A stretch of DNA of 64,000 bases from Ceriagrion tenellum (Eukaryota > Arthropoda > Insecta > Odonata > Coenagrionidae), in the NCBI GenBank assembly GCA_963169105.1, contig OY720636.1, forward strand, positions 73,024,123 through 73,088,122. Reading direction: 5' to 3'. Of the stretch, positions 48,825 to 59,055 are shown one piece after another; positions within the stretch are counted from its first letter, which is position 1; each line of letters begins with the position of its first letter. The position numbers and the translations under genes were made by a program. The notes under the pieces were generated by a model, which was not told the origin of the DNA, made no database searches, and was given only the letters and a program-made list of their open reading frames with translations.

Positions 48825-50507
48825 GTATCAATATGTAAATGAATGTGAAAATTTAACCGGAAAAAAGGTCAAATTTTTAAGATGTGATAATGGGAAAGAA
48901 TATTTGAATGGTAATATTTATTGGTTTGCAAAAGAAAGAGGTATTGTTATTAATAACTGTCCGGCTTATGTGCATTAATTAAATGGAACTGCAGAACGTA
49001 AGAGAACTATAATGAATATATCGCGTTGTTTATTAGCGGAAGCAAATGTGCATAAAAGATATTGGCCTGAAATAGTCTGCGCGGCAACTTATTTTAAAAA
49101 TCGTACTTTAGCTAATACTGTAGAAAGAAAACGCCATATGAAATATTTTTTGGAAAGAATATGTTTCAAATTTACGTTTATATGGTAGTAGAGTGTTTGT
49201 CAGAAAACCGGAAAAAAAGAATCTCTAAATGGGACAAAAAGGCTGATATGGGAATCTTAATCGGTTACAGTGATGTTGGCTATAGAGTACTTTTGAATAA
49301 TAGTCATAGTTGCTAGGCATGTTAACATTATTGAAGAGAATGAAAATTGTATTGGTTTAAGTGAAGATGAATCTGATAATGAGAATAATGGAGTTGACGG
49401 AGATACTGATAATGACTCATTGGACGAAAGCTTTGAAAGAACTGATGGAAATGTGACTGATAGTATTAAAAGGTCTGAACCTCAAAATGAACCTGAAATT
49501 CGTAGATCTCAAAGAAATAAAACTCCAAAGCGATTCGATGATTATTATGTATAATAGCAGCATTTTTGCAAATATGTGTAGAACTGATGTTCCTAATACA
49601 TTTGAGGAGGCGATGGAATCAAATGAAAGTAAATTATGGGTAAAAGCTATGGATAAAGAAATTGATTGTTTAAAGAAAAACAAAACTTGCAATTAGTTGA
49701 AAATGTTAATAATAACAAAATCTTGGATGTAAAATGGGTATATACAAAAAAAGTCTGTTGATACTTATAAGGCTAGATTAGTAGTGAGAGGCAATCAGCA
49801 AACTGCTGAAATTAATTGTGTACTCACCTGTGGTTAAAATGCAAACTTCAAAAGTTATCTTATCATATTGTTGACAAATGAGTCTTTATATTGAACAAAT
49901 GGATGTTGATACTGCATTTTTAAATGGTAAGGTAAATTCTGAAGTATATGTATGTCAACCAAAAGGTTTTGAGGATGGTACGAAAAAGATTTGTAAATTA
50001 ATAAAGACATTATATGGTTTGAAAGAAAGTCCGAGGTTATGGTATGACTGTCTTGACAAATTTTTTATCAGTATAGGTTTTAAAAGAAGTAATCTTGATT
50101 TTTGCTTATATTCTCATGGAAATGGAAAAGATACCATATACTTATTAATTTTTGTTGATGATTTATTAATCTGTGGTAAAAATAAGAATGACATAAAGAG
50201 AATTAAAATTTTACTGTCAGAAAAATTTAAAATGAAGGATCTTGGTCAAATTAAAGAATACCTTGGTATAAAAATTTAATATGAAGATGATATGTGTGAA
50301 ATGAAATTGAGCCAAACAAAGAACATTGAGTCCTTAACTAAAAGATATAGCTGGGAAAACAGTAAGCTATATAATACACCTATGGAAGTAAGTCTGAAAA
50401 TTGAAAAGTCTGATATTTGTGAAATGAATGTTAGCTATAGAAATTTAATTGGGAACTTGTTATATATAAGTTCAGCTACAAGACCTGATATAAGTTTTAG
50501 TGGAATC

Positions 50508-50520
50508 TACTTAAGTAGAT
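50508..50520. repeat. left 13-bp target duplication of the SINE-type insert
   Basis: TACTTAAGTAGAT, matched by TACTTAAGTGGAT at 50898-50910 (one mismatch). The length suits insertion by LINE machinery. Confidence 0.8.
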
Positions 50521-50577
50521 GAAATTCAAACATGGCGGGTGAATTTTTTTTGAAGAAATTGCCGTGAGATAAATTCG

Positions 50578-50649
50578 TCCTGGACCGGGAAACGAACCGA
50601 GGACCTTTGGTTTGCTGGACCAATGCGCAGATCACTACGCTGTCCAGGC
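50578..50649 (-). repeat. tRNA-like SINE head, minus-strand copy
   Basis: Reverse complement relative of 50806-50877, with B-box GGTTCGTTTCC and one mismatch in the acceptor-like stem. Confidence 0.7.
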
Positions 50650-50805
50650 TTTGGCCCAGCACGTCATAAGTGCTGGTGAAGGATACTGACTCTTGGTTGT
50701 GGCTTCTGAAGTCTTCTTCTCCCTTGCGTTGCCATCTTTGATGGACCGCAAGGGCCTAAGATCTAGTTGCCTTGTATCCACCACAATTGCCATGGGAATT
50801 AGGGA

Positions 50806-50877
50806 GCCTGGATAGCGTAGAGGTCTGCGCATTGGTGCGGCAAACCAAAGGTCCGTGGTTCGATTCCCGGTCCAGGC
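50806..50877 (+). repeat. tRNA-like SINE head, plus-strand copy
   Basis: 72 nt with a perfect 7-bp acceptor-like stem (GCCTGGA/TCCAGGC), A box TAGCGTAGAGG and B box GGTTCGATTCC (about 50857-50867). The T stem has mismatches and there is no clear anticodon arm, so it is a tRNA-derived promoter unit, not a functional tRNA gene. Confidence 0.75.
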
Positions 50878-50897
50878 CGAATTTTTCTCATGGCAAT

Positions 50898-50910
50898 TAC
50901 TTAAGTGGAT
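50898..50910. repeat. right target duplication of the SINE-type insert
   Basis: TACTTAAGTGGAT, partner of 50508-50520. It preserves the Copia frame more faithfully than the left copy. Confidence 0.8.
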
Positions 50911-51689
50911 ACCAAAATTGCTATAATGAAATGCATTACAAATATGCTTGACGAATTTTAAAATACTTGTATTTGACCAAAGACTTCAAATTGACTTATA
51001 AAAGAAATGTGAATATTATTGATTGTTATGTTGATGCCGATTGGATTGGTGATCATTTGGATAGAAAGTCTACAACTACAACAACGAAAGCTTCAACATT
51101 TGCAGAGTATGTAGCATTGTCGGAAGCAGTAAGTGAATTGAAATTTGTAAGAGAATTATTGAAAATACTTAACATTAAATTAATAAATCCAATTAATGTA
51201 TTTGAAGATAATTCGTGTAATTAGTAAGGCAAAGTATGGTAATTTTACGGAGAACTCTAAACATATTGAATTTCATCATCACTACCCAAGCAGCATCATG
51301 TGTCATTTATATGTCCGAAGGACATCAATATGATATCACTAACATCACTTTTACGTCTATATCCCGAAAGTGAAATAAATGTGATATCCTTTTAATATCT
51401 CTTGTCAATTACAATTTTACGTACCCACAAATGAGAAAAAAGTGGTATCAAATAAAGATCTCTTGACGACTAATATTTTCTTTTAGAACAAATGAGGTAA
51501 AAGCCGCCAAAAACATCTATGAATGATTATATTTTGTTTGATATGAAAATAAATAAGCGTCAGATAATTCACTTAACCGCCAAATAAATCTTTATAAAAT
51601 TATAGAAAAGTGAACCTTACTTCACGAGAACATATTTTCCATTGAAAATCAATCTAAAGAGACGAAGTAAAGTAATGCGAACATTATAT

Positions 51690-51920
51690 TTATTTCTTAC
51701 TCTTAAATTTTTTCACATTAATATATCCATTTACACTTTGCAAGCAATATAAATTTATTTGGTTTGCTATAAAGCCCTCTTCTAATGCTTTATCCATTTT
51801 GAACTTGGTGTGTGACACCCCTTCGCTGAACGAATATTCGTTCCGGGGGTTCCGTGCTTGTTTTATTGCTGGTTTGAGTGGCTTCTTGCACCGGCCACCG
51901 CGTGGTTTCGAGGACAGCAT
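51690..51920 (-). CDS. unidentified ORF in the TA-flanked transposon
   Basis: A 76-codon basic frame, Lys/Arg-rich at both ends (SSKPRGGRCKKPLKPA near the start, KKFKSKK at the end). No domain is recognised. It lies in the left half of the element, convergent with the plus-strand frame at 52199-52465. It may be a C-terminal remnant of a transposon protein or a chance frame. Confidence 0.25.
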   Translation of the reverse strand: MLSSKPRGGRCKKPLKPAIKQARNPRNEYSFSEGVSHTKFKMDKALEEGFIANQINLYCLQSVNGYINVKKFKSKK

Positions 51921-52198
51921 TCCTGTTGATTGGCAGGGTAAGCATTTAGTACAATTTGTTCTACCGGCCTACGTGTGATTACGCTGTGAGAAACGTTCGA
52001 GTGAATGTCCCGCGGACTCACAAGTCTGTATTTTCAGCATATTTTAAATGTATGTATTTCGTTAGATATCTAAAATCCTATTATGTAAATTCTCACACGT
52101 CTACGGTATACTCAACCTGATCCATTTGGCCCCTTTTTATATGTTGGAGTCTATCTAGGTCTACCTAAACTAGTGAACCTATTCCTTCAGATTTTGTC

Positions 52199-52465
52199 AG
52201 CTCAGTGGAGATTGAATCGTCTAGCAGTTCTGATGAATGTGAACGTTTATCCAGCCATGTGGAAGAATATTTCTCGTCGCGTGATAGTGAAATGCTTAGC
52301 CAAAGTGTTGAAAGTGAGACATTAAGGGAGTCAGACATTCAGTCGAGGTTAGTTCTTTGGGCCATGAAACACAATATAACCCATGCGGCACTAAACGACT
52401 TGCTGACATTAGAGTCCTTCACTATATGTCTTCCAAAAGATGCTAGAACCTTAATAAAAACCTAA
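52199..52465 (+). pseudogene. N-terminal fragment of a transposon-encoded protein
   Basis: Acidic, serine-rich leader (EIESSSSSDECERLSSHVEE) followed by RLVLWAMKHNITHAALNDLL and LPKDARTLIKT before TAA. The pattern W-A-hx-N-I-xH-A-A-hxxLL and LPxDARTLhKT is one I recall from uncharacterised transposon-derived proteins of arthropods and cnidarians. The frame likely begins upstream without ATG (alternative start at 52205), perhaps after a splice site. The remainder of the protein is absent, so the element is a non-autonomous deletion derivative. Confidence 0.5.
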
Positions 52466-52622
52466 CATTTATGAGTTTTTTTCATGCCAGGGTAATAAAT
52501 CTATGGCTGCTTTAATACCATCACAGGTCAAATAAATGATTTATAATGACCAAAAAGTGATGTCAAAAAGATATCTATTGGTATCCAAAATGATATCACT
52601 GGCAAATGTCACTTTTGTATCA

Positions 52623-52694
52623 CAAAATGTTATCATTTTTGATCAAAAAGTGATATCACAAAATGTTATCATTTTTGATCAAAAAGTGATATCA
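52623..52694 (+). repeat. tandem pair of 36-bp palindrome-rich units
   Basis: Two perfect 36-bp copies (52623-52658, 52659-52694), each with TGATCA and TGATATCA palindromes; degenerate copies extend about 52545-52730. This is the subterminal region of the TA-flanked transposon. Confidence 0.8.
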
Positions 52695-52766
52695 TCACAT
52701 GATATCATTTTGACAAATGAATGATTAATAATGGATATAAAAAGATATCAGGATGCTGATTGGGTA

Positions 52767-52903
52767 TGTACATGAGTGTGTAAAAAAAATGTTGTAAACA
52801 TTGTAAAGATTAATACTGATGAAAATACTGCTAATATTTTCACAAAAGCCTTGTGTAAGGAAAAGTTTGGAAAATTCAGAAGTATGTTAAACATGGAAAT
52901 TTG
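52767..52903 (+). pseudogene. Copia polyprotein C-terminus
   Basis: End of the Copia RNase H/C-terminal region: ENTANIFTKALCKEKFGKF followed by RSMLNMEI and TGA at about 52901-52903. The motif xADIFTKxL...KF is the standard Copia pol terminus. One A-run near 52785 may hold a one-base slip. Confidence 0.8.
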
Positions 52904-52959
52904 AACTTGATGAATGAAATTGAATGAGATGTAAGTACAATATTAAATGTAAGGAGGCG

Positions 52960-53140
52960 TGTTGAGTATACGTACATTGATTATTGTACATGGATACGCG
53001 TGAGATGTGCATGCATTGTTGGTAGAAGTTGACAGCAACAATCGTCTCACTCTCCGGTAAGATGTCGTAGAAGCACCACAGTTGTGTAATCTTTATAGGC
53101 AATAAAGCCTACGTGTTTTTCAATGGAAAGACTGCTTATT
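52960..53140 (+). repeat. Copia 3' LTR (end approximate)
   Basis: Begins TGTTGAGTATACG at 52960, directly after the purine-rich AAGGAGGCG (52951-52959), the expected polypurine tract. It contains an AATAAAG polyadenylation-like signal near 53101. The 5' LTR is not in the window, so the 3' edge (around TATTTCCACA, about 53140) is a guess. Confidence 0.6.
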
Positions 53141-54368
53141 TATTTCCACAACCAATCCACACCAAAACACATTCTGTTTCTTTGTGCCAACCCACACAGC
53201 ACAAAAATCCGTCGCTTGCGAGCTGTGTACCGCGTGTCTAGTTTCCCAAATGCATATTCAACATCAATAATAAATTAATAATAGCATCCATAGTGTGGCC
53301 TAACGCGGCATGAAAATTGGTGCAATCTTATTTCTTTCTCAATTCTACTTCGAAATAATGTATATTAGTACGCCAATAATAATGTTTTATAAAGAAAAGC
53401 CGTTAAGCGACCTGTATAAACGTCAGATATGAAGCTTAAAAAATTATTAAAACAATACACAAACAAAATAATATCAATATATCACATAATGCTAAAGAGG
53501 TCAGCTGTACTCTTAATATCATTAAAATATTGAGTGATTCATACTATTACGCTCCCATTCGGACCGAAAATCACATCTCGAATGGAAGCATAAACTTATA
53601 ATCACTATCAAAGAGAAATTAAGGCACAACTTCTCGCTTGAGAGATAATTAATGCTAACCGGATCGTATACTTTCAGTAAATTACAATTTGAGCGTAACC
53701 CGCCATCTCCTCACACCACGGCCTCACACATGGCGAACGTGGCGGGTACGCCCGCTTCAACGGTTTTCTCATTCCTTGAGCGCCAATTTTAAATTGATAT
53801 CACTTAAGTTTCCTTATTTCTAAGTTATTTTTACTTACTCAACCAGCAATAATTTTATTATTGAAAGTTCAATAATGATTGGTAATATATATATTATAAT
53901 ATTACTACCAATACGTATTAGTTCAACGAAAAGGAAATGTGGTTTGATACCGGAGTATTTTTTTAACTGCAGACTGCTATATACCGATACAATACTTGTA
54001 AATATGCCGAATAGACTGAGAATAATATTATTCCTTGCAAAATGCTCATAGCGCCTATTTCAAAATTTCCTAAACTAACAGGGTATAGAGCAGTACAGCC
54101 TTAATCTTTGGAAAGAATTGATAAATCTGTGAACCATTGATGGTGGCCTCGTAGTGTGCATGGAGAATGCTGGCAAATATTATTCGTCATGACCGGGGTA
54201 ATTTTTGACTCGAAGAACAGTTATGGGAATGTTCGAAGAAATTAATGATTAAATCCATGGGTAGTCAAGGCACATTAATTTATTCACTTTACTTGGTAAC
54301 TTCCTCATTTGCTGATAGCGTCAATTATCTATAAACATATTTTCAACATATTTTAACTTTTTACTCAT
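53141..54368. other. non-coding AT-rich DNA
   Basis: No gene, box or repeat recognised. Confidence 0.45.
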
Positions 54369-54489
54369 AGAGGAGATATCAAAGAATGAACTGCAAATAG
54401 AGTACTGCTCAGATGTGGAGCAGTGGTGGGAACCCATTCACAATCACAAAGCTCCAGAGATAGTTAAGGAACCATACATTTATATTAAA
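54369..54489 (+). repeat. 121-bp direct repeat, copy 1 (possible LTR remnant)
   Basis: AGAGGAGATATCAAAGAATG ... TATATTAAA, about 88-90% identical to 58513-58634 in the same orientation. Minus-strand gag fragments lie between the copies, so they may be parts of the two LTRs of one minus-strand element, but TG..CA edges, primer site and polypurine tract could not be fixed. Confidence 0.6.
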
Positions 54490-54739
54490 TACCCACTATC
54501 AACTCCTCCTTCATGTTTGTTGTTCACTTTTTATCCAGCACTTTTTCTTAGTCACGATCCAAATTCACTCCACTTCAACCTAATCACTGGTTCATCTTGT
54601 TCTATAGTTCCACATATGCTTCCTTGTTAGTCGTCTCTTTTCCGACATCTTCATCTTCATGGCATAGCTCACTCTTCATCCCACTCCTGTCGACTCTTGA
54701 TACTTCTCGGGCTCCCCTCAAGTGACTGATTCTTTTTCT

Positions 54740-55250
54740 TGCCCTCTTTCTTGCACGATACGACTGTATCGCCTCAGCAATATTAAAAAATCAGGTAATG
54801 TCGCAATGTTGTGTGATATCATGCCCGTGCTCACATCTGGTCCTATGTGCTATCTTAGACGATACATTATTTCATCATCTCCCATGGTGGTCATTGGTGG
54901 CCTCAACTCCTTCGCTTGGCTTATCCTAGACGTAGCATATTCCATTCTATTTTGCCTCCCAGTCTGGTTATATGTTCCCAATCCATCATTCTTCTGATTT
55001 CCATTTGTTGTTCACAGCCTCGGTATTGGTTTTGGAACATCTCTTGGAATGTGTAGAAGCTTGTATGTAGATGCTCTGTCGCAGCGAACCATTCTTCGGC
55101 TTGCCCTTTCATCCCTTGTCTGACTATTTTCATCATTTCTGCTGTGGATAGTTGGTACATCTCCATATATTCTTTTAGTTCCTGGGCGTACCACATTGGT
55201 CTCGAGCTCCTCCGTCCATTGAAATTGGGCACCTTAGGTCTCTGGACACA
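54740..55250 (-). pseudogene. Gypsy-type gag fragment, capsid region (minus)
   Basis: The minus-strand frame at 55232-54921 reads PNFNGRRSSRPMWYAQELKE, then MKGQAEEWFAATEHLHTSF and FQEMFQNQYRG, the helical capsid pattern of retrotransposon gag (FxG at the start, AxxWF, F..F...Y). Beyond 54921 the similarity continues in shifted frames to about 54750, with MYRLRQHIGPDV-like sequence. No CCHC knuckle is visible. Together with 57650-58200 it probably belonged to one gag gene. Confidence 0.6.
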
Positions 55251-55662
55251 TTTTTAATTAGCCTTAAAACTTAAATTAATATATCTAAAAGTGTTATTTA
55301 ACACACATCCCGCATATAATATGTAATTATTTTGGTATACTGTTTTTTTTAATACAAAAAGAAGAGAGCTTAGCTGCTCAGCAGATACGCCCACTTCAAA
55401 ACGTATTACCATTAGCTGACGGAAATGTGACGTCAGTTCATACATCCATGCGGGCGATTTAGAGAGTCGCAGCACGCAGAGCACATTGTAATTAAAGGAG
55501 TTACTACAGCATCGCAGCGAATTTTTCGTCGAATCTTTAAAGCCTTTCTAGTGAGATTTTCCTCATATCTGTGAACTTCATGGAGCTCGGGTTCGGTAAG
55601 GCAAACGCAAGTAACTTGCCTAAAATATGTACTGCTTCCATATTTACTTACATTAGCAACAA
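55251..55662. other. non-coding DNA between gag fragment and SINE
   Basis: No domain or repeat recognised. Confidence 0.4.
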
Positions 55663-55860
55663 CAATGTCGGCCTAGGTGGCGGCGGGTTAAATTCCTCGT
55701 CTGATCACCCGGGGGTTACGGGTTCGACTCCTGGGTAGATTATCAACTGCCCAGGACAGGATGTTCGTGTTCGTCAAATGAGTTAATTGCAAGAGAGGAC
55801 TGGAAAGTCCAAAATTCGCTCAGTAAAGACAAGGTATTATTATTTTTATGAGCTAAGTAC
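55663..55860 (+). repeat. tRNA-derived SINE
   Basis: GGCCTAGGTGGCGGCGGG (A-box-like) is followed by GGGTTCGACTCCTGGGTAG (B box). Next comes a non-tRNA body (AATGAGTTAATTGCAAGAG and onward), ending CAGTAAAGACAAGGTATTATTATTTTTA with a TATTATTATT tail. Head, body and simple-repeat tail are complete, making this the best SINE in the window. Confidence 0.65.
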
Positions 55861-56218
55861 ACTACGTTCACCAATCGAACTCAGATCGATTTACCCGGTT
55901 CACCTCGGTATGGTAAACGCAACGGGCTAGTGGGATCAATATGAGAAGCGGGCTAACTCGACCCGCTATCTCCACCGGTCTGAGATTTCAAATCAATATG
56001 AACCAATTCAAATCAATATTTCAATCGATTTCACATTGATAAACCAGGTGATCCAATGTCTTTGAATGTTAAGATCGGTCCGAGTCCATATAGTTCTGAG
56101 TTCGATTGGTAAACGTAGTGATACAAGCTGGAACTCGGGGAGTGAAGATGGCTAGGTAAGAATATGGTAGTCATTGCAAAATTGTTCTTTTCATTGTAAA
56201 TCTGTTGAATTTTACGAC
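55861..56218. other. non-coding DNA
   Basis: Nothing recognised; partially repetitive CAAATCAATAT-like sequence occurs at about 55990-56020. Confidence 0.4.
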
Positions 56219-57390
56219 TTAATCATTAATTATTTCATTTCCCATAAGGGTTGTACGAGAAGAATACGGCGATGACGCTATCGGTTTCGTGATAGTCAAG
56301 CGCGATAAAAACGAATGCATCGTTCGTGCTCGTGTGTGCCCAGAACATAGAATTCGATCGAAGGCGTATGTTGTGGAAGCACGGCTTTTGGAAGAGAGCG
56401 CTTCCAAAAGCGTATTCTCTTTCTCCCTCTTCCCTGCTTGCCAAACACCCTTCCCCGATATCACATTCTTTAGCAACCCATCGCCCTTCATTACATCCTT
56501 CAGCCATCTACCTGCCTATTCCGGATTTCATTCAGAAGTTTCCCTTCTCCATCCTTCTCCACACTCACATCTCAAATGCCTGCAGCCTATTCTCGTCCTT
56601 CTTTTTGAGGGTCTACGTTTCTGCCCCATACAACGCTACGTTCCATATCAAGCTCTTCACCAGCCTCTTCTTTACATCCTAAAAAATGTCCCCGTCATCA
56701 GCTCCCTTCTATTACTAAACGCCTCCTTAGCTAGCACTATTCTCTTCCGTATGTCTTTGCTACTATGTCATTTTTTCTCTAACGTACAACCTAAGTAATT
56801 TGTCTGTTCTACTTGCTCGAGTTTGTATCCTCCAACTTAAATCACAAGCCTCGCTTTCTTTGTCCTAGAGAATCTCATTACTTTCGTTTTCTTATGATTT
56901 ATCTTCATTCCGAATATCCCACGCTGCATTTATAAAGCATCTACCTAAGCTTGCAGTCCCTTCTAAGATCCACTAACCAATGCCTGATTGTCCGCGAATC
57001 TGACTGACTTGATCAACTGCCCTCCTACTTTGATTCCGACCTCAAGATCTTCCCATGCTTATCTTACCATTTCCTCAGCATAAATGTTAAAAAGCAGTGG
57101 CAATAACGGGCACCCTTGCATTGCCCCTTGACCTAGAGTTGCCCACCCTGATTCACCATCAACCACCCACACCGGCGCCCTTAGCGTCATATATAAGTTT
57201 TAGATTAGTCTCCTGTCTCGCCAATCTATTCCCATTTTTCCCAGTATTTTCGTTAGTTTATTTCAATTTACCCTAATAAAATCAGGCTGGACTTTGTTGA
57301 ACCTCTCCATATCGGAAATCAAAATATTTTGATTTCCAATTCACCCTGTCAAAAGCTGTTTCAAAATCAATAAAGCAAGCAAAAAAGTCC
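56219..57390 (-). pseudogene. LINE fragment: RT and C-terminal region (minus)
   Basis: Minus-strand non-LTR reverse transcriptase relic. In order from about 57385 downward: ACFIDFETAFDRVN (RT block with catalytic Asp), QGCPLLPLLFNIYAEEMVR (about 57100), VRFADNQALVSGS (about 57000), where the second catalytic Asp of FADD is Asn, VKKRLVKSLIWNVALYGAET (about 56650), LQAFEM and finally DGLLKNVISGKG (about 56470). Stops and frameshifts are numerous. The endonuclease end is absent, consistent with 5' truncation. It lies between the two halves of a minus-strand gag. Confidence 0.75.
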
Positions 57391-57649
57391 TGATTATACT
57401 TCCATGTTTCTTTCTATAAGTGTCCTCTTTTTTAAATACAAAGTATAAGCACGTAATTGGTAGTAAACCATTCACAAACACTGCCCACTTTCGCAACAGA
57501 ACACGGACAACACTCACGAATGTATTAGCTGACGTCATTCAAGACGGTGGCGGTGCGAATTACGTTTTCACACGAAGTGAAGTTGTGCTATTTCAAATGG
57601 TCATATTTTAATGAGGAATAACATTTCGTCTAAGTTTCTTTGAGTACAA
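57391..57649. other. non-coding DNA between LINE and gag leader
   Basis: Short frames only; no recognisable motif. Confidence 0.4.
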
Positions 57650-58200
57650 GCAAAGTTTTTATCTTTACTACTCGAAAATGTGATTACTTTAATAAGTGTC
57701 CTGAGACCTATTGGACCATGGATGTTGGTGTTTCCGTCGATCCTCTATTTTCTTGATTTAACCTTTGCCTCACTTCTTTTAGCATCATTTTTTCAGCGGA
57801 ATTTTCCATTATACATGCTATCATCTCTTCTCTCCGCTCATTCAGCTCCTTCTTTATCTCTTTCAACAATTCCTACCGTTGTTCACTAGCTGTTTTCCTT
57901 TGTTCTTCATCCCTCTTTTTCTGTTCTTCCCTCATTTGTCTTCTCTGTTCTTCATCTCTTCTCTCTCATTCTTCATCTCTTTTCTTCTGTTCTTCCCTTC
58001 TGCTTCCCTTCTGCTGCATCTTTTTGAATCTCAAACTCATAATTCTGTACGTCTCTCTCTTCTCCCTCTAATATCGCCTTTAGCCTCTCCTGTAATTCAA
58101 ATTTTGTCCCTTGCGTTGCTATCCCACAATCTTTTACTTGTTCTTGTAATTCCACCTTCTACACTTCTAATAATTTTTTCACTATCTTTGCCATGTTTGG
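57650..58200 (-). pseudogene. gag N-terminus with SAP-like motif and coiled coil (minus)
   Basis: From about 58193 downward the minus strand reads MAKIVKKLLEV, a stop, and then ELQEQVKDCGIATQGTKFEL QERLKAIL, which fits the SAP helix-extended loop-helix pattern (LKxxLxxxGIxTxGxKxELxxRL) found at the start of some arthropod Gypsy-type gag proteins; SAP motifs bind DNA. It continues with a Glu/Lys/Gln-rich coiled coil (EEQRRQMREEQKKRDEEQRK) across about 57990-57650 with frame breaks. The capsid half of the same kind of protein is at 54740-55250. Inferred to be one element split by a LINE and other DNA. Confidence 0.6.
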
Positions 58201-58512
58201 AGCCTCACGATTTTTACTACGCAACACCAATCTCAGGCAATCCCATGGTCTAAATTTTACCAAGTAGTCGTGCCCGACATGTTGTGGCTCTAAAATGTAA
58301 CATACTTTTAATGTCCTCTGGGATATTTCTCACTTTACAAAAAAAACCCTCACTCCTAATTTTTTTTCTCTTCTTCTTTTTCCAGGCCTTCTCCTTCACA
58401 GTTCCCCATTGTTGGGATTGTTTATTTTGGTAACATAACTTATCACTTCAATATTTCATTAAACTATATTCATTTTCTGGGCCTTGGGACAGTCGTCCTG
58501 TAACACACTCCA
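58201..58512. other. possible leader of the minus-strand gag element
   Basis: About 310 bp between the gag start and the direct repeat at 58513, as expected for an untranslated leader. No convincing primer-binding site was identified. Confidence 0.35.
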
Positions 58513-58634
58513 AGAGGAGAAATCAAAGAATGAACTGCAATATAGAGTACCACTGAGATAGGGAGCAGTGATAGGAACCCATTCACAATCGCAAAGCTCC
58601 AGAGATAGTTAAGGAACCATGCATTTATATTAAA
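58513..58634 (+). repeat. 122-bp direct repeat, copy 2 (possible LTR remnant)
   Basis: Partner of 54369-54489; both include GAACCCATTCACAATC and AAAGCTCCAGAGATAGTTAA. Confidence 0.6.
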
Positions 58635-58764
58635 GCATTAGTCTCCCAGCGGGTCGATTCTGTAAATGTCATAACACACATTTCTTAATATCACATAACA
58701 TAAAGGGAAGCATAACATGCCCCTGAATCATAGGCATTCACACGATGAGTGTTAAAATGACATG

Positions 58765-58934
58765 TGTTGTGTCTTTTGTTTTGTGTGCGCATTTTGTTTC
58801 TTTCATATCGACAGTCATATATGTAGCGCACGCCTTCCTATTCCTGAGTGCAGTTGAATATACGCATTAGAACAGATTGGTTGTCAAGTTAATTTCACCA
58901 CCTAGAACCCACTGATGATTCAGGAGACTTAACA
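58765..58934 (+). repeat. 5' LTR of the Gypsy element
   Basis: 170 bp, starts TGTTGTGTC and ends CTTAACA. It lacks the extra CAGTTGAATA present in the 3' copy. Confidence 0.92.
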
Positions 58935-58935
58935 T

Positions 58936-58950
58936 TGGCGACGAGGTAGT
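58936..58950 (+). promoter_or_regulatory. putative tRNA primer-binding site
   Basis: TGGCGACGAGGTAG starts two bases after the LTR; TGG complements the CCA end of a tRNA. Which tRNA is used was not determined. Confidence 0.6.
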
Positions 58951-59055
58951 GAGGTGGTGCCGTGTACGAGTTCGCGTAAAATTCAAGCTGCTCCTTTTAT
59001 CGGTTTTTTTTCGAACCCACACCGCGATTGTAGTGTGCTACCTTGAAACTTTATA

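Larger units (their letters stand above)
50521..50897. mobile_element. inverted pair of tRNA-derived SINE units inside Copia
   Basis: A 377-bp insert carries a tRNA-like head at each end, in opposite orientation: minus at about 50578-50649 and plus at 50806-50877. The two match over about 100 bp, including flanking CAATTGCCATGAGA-type sequence. The middle (about 50650-50800) is unrelated spacer. The 13-bp direct repeat flanking it and the restored Copia frame after its removal show that it arrived as one unit, presumably copied by LINE-encoded enzymes. Confidence 0.75.
48825..51294 (+). pseudogene. Ty1/Copia polyprotein: integrase, RT, RNase H (5'-truncated)
   Basis: The 5' part (gag, protease, start of integrase) is missing. 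Seen in order: integrase RCDNGKEY (about 48878) and NGTAERKRT (about 48985), carrying the last Asp and the Glu of its catalytic triad; a charged linker ending RRSQRNKTPKRFDDY (about 49505-49545); RT opening FEEAMES..W.KAMDKEI (about 49600-49660), QMDVDTAFLNG (49896-49930), LYGLKESPRLWYDCL and IFVDDLLICGK with both RT Asp residues present (about 50149-50180); KYLTKD-like and DADWIGDH at about 51035 for RNase H. Interrupted by frameshifts, stops and a 377-bp SINE-type insertion (50521-50897). The frame stops at 51294 at a second insertion and resumes at 52767. Confidence 0.85.
51295..52764. mobile_element. 1470-bp DNA transposon with TA target duplication, inside Copia
   Basis: The ends are CCCAAGCAGCATCATG at 51295-51310 and its inverted partner (14/16 match) ending at 52764, flanked by TA on both sides (51293-51294, 52765-52766). 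Removing the element and one TA joins the Copia RNase H frame (HIEFHHHY) to its continuation (VHECVKKN) without a shift. Subterminal regions on both sides are rich in GATATCAC-type palindromes, perhaps transposase-binding repeats. Two reading frames remain inside (51690-51920 minus, 52199-52465 plus). TA duplication occurs in Tc1/mariner and some other superfamilies, but the CCCAAGCAG terminus is not typical Tc1, so I leave the superfamily open. Confidence 0.75.

Noticed and set aside
50635..50832. 65-codon minus-strand frame within the SINE pair
   Set aside because: It spans a tRNA-like head and spacer of a non-coding element; a chance frame.
50806..50877. Functional tRNA gene
   Set aside because: The acceptor-like stem is perfect but the T stem has mismatches and no anticodon arm is evident; it is a SINE promoter unit.
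57973..58253. Plus-strand Ser/Leu/Phe-rich frame (57879-58253)
   Set aside because: Antisense shadow of the coiled-coil gag leader on the minus strand.
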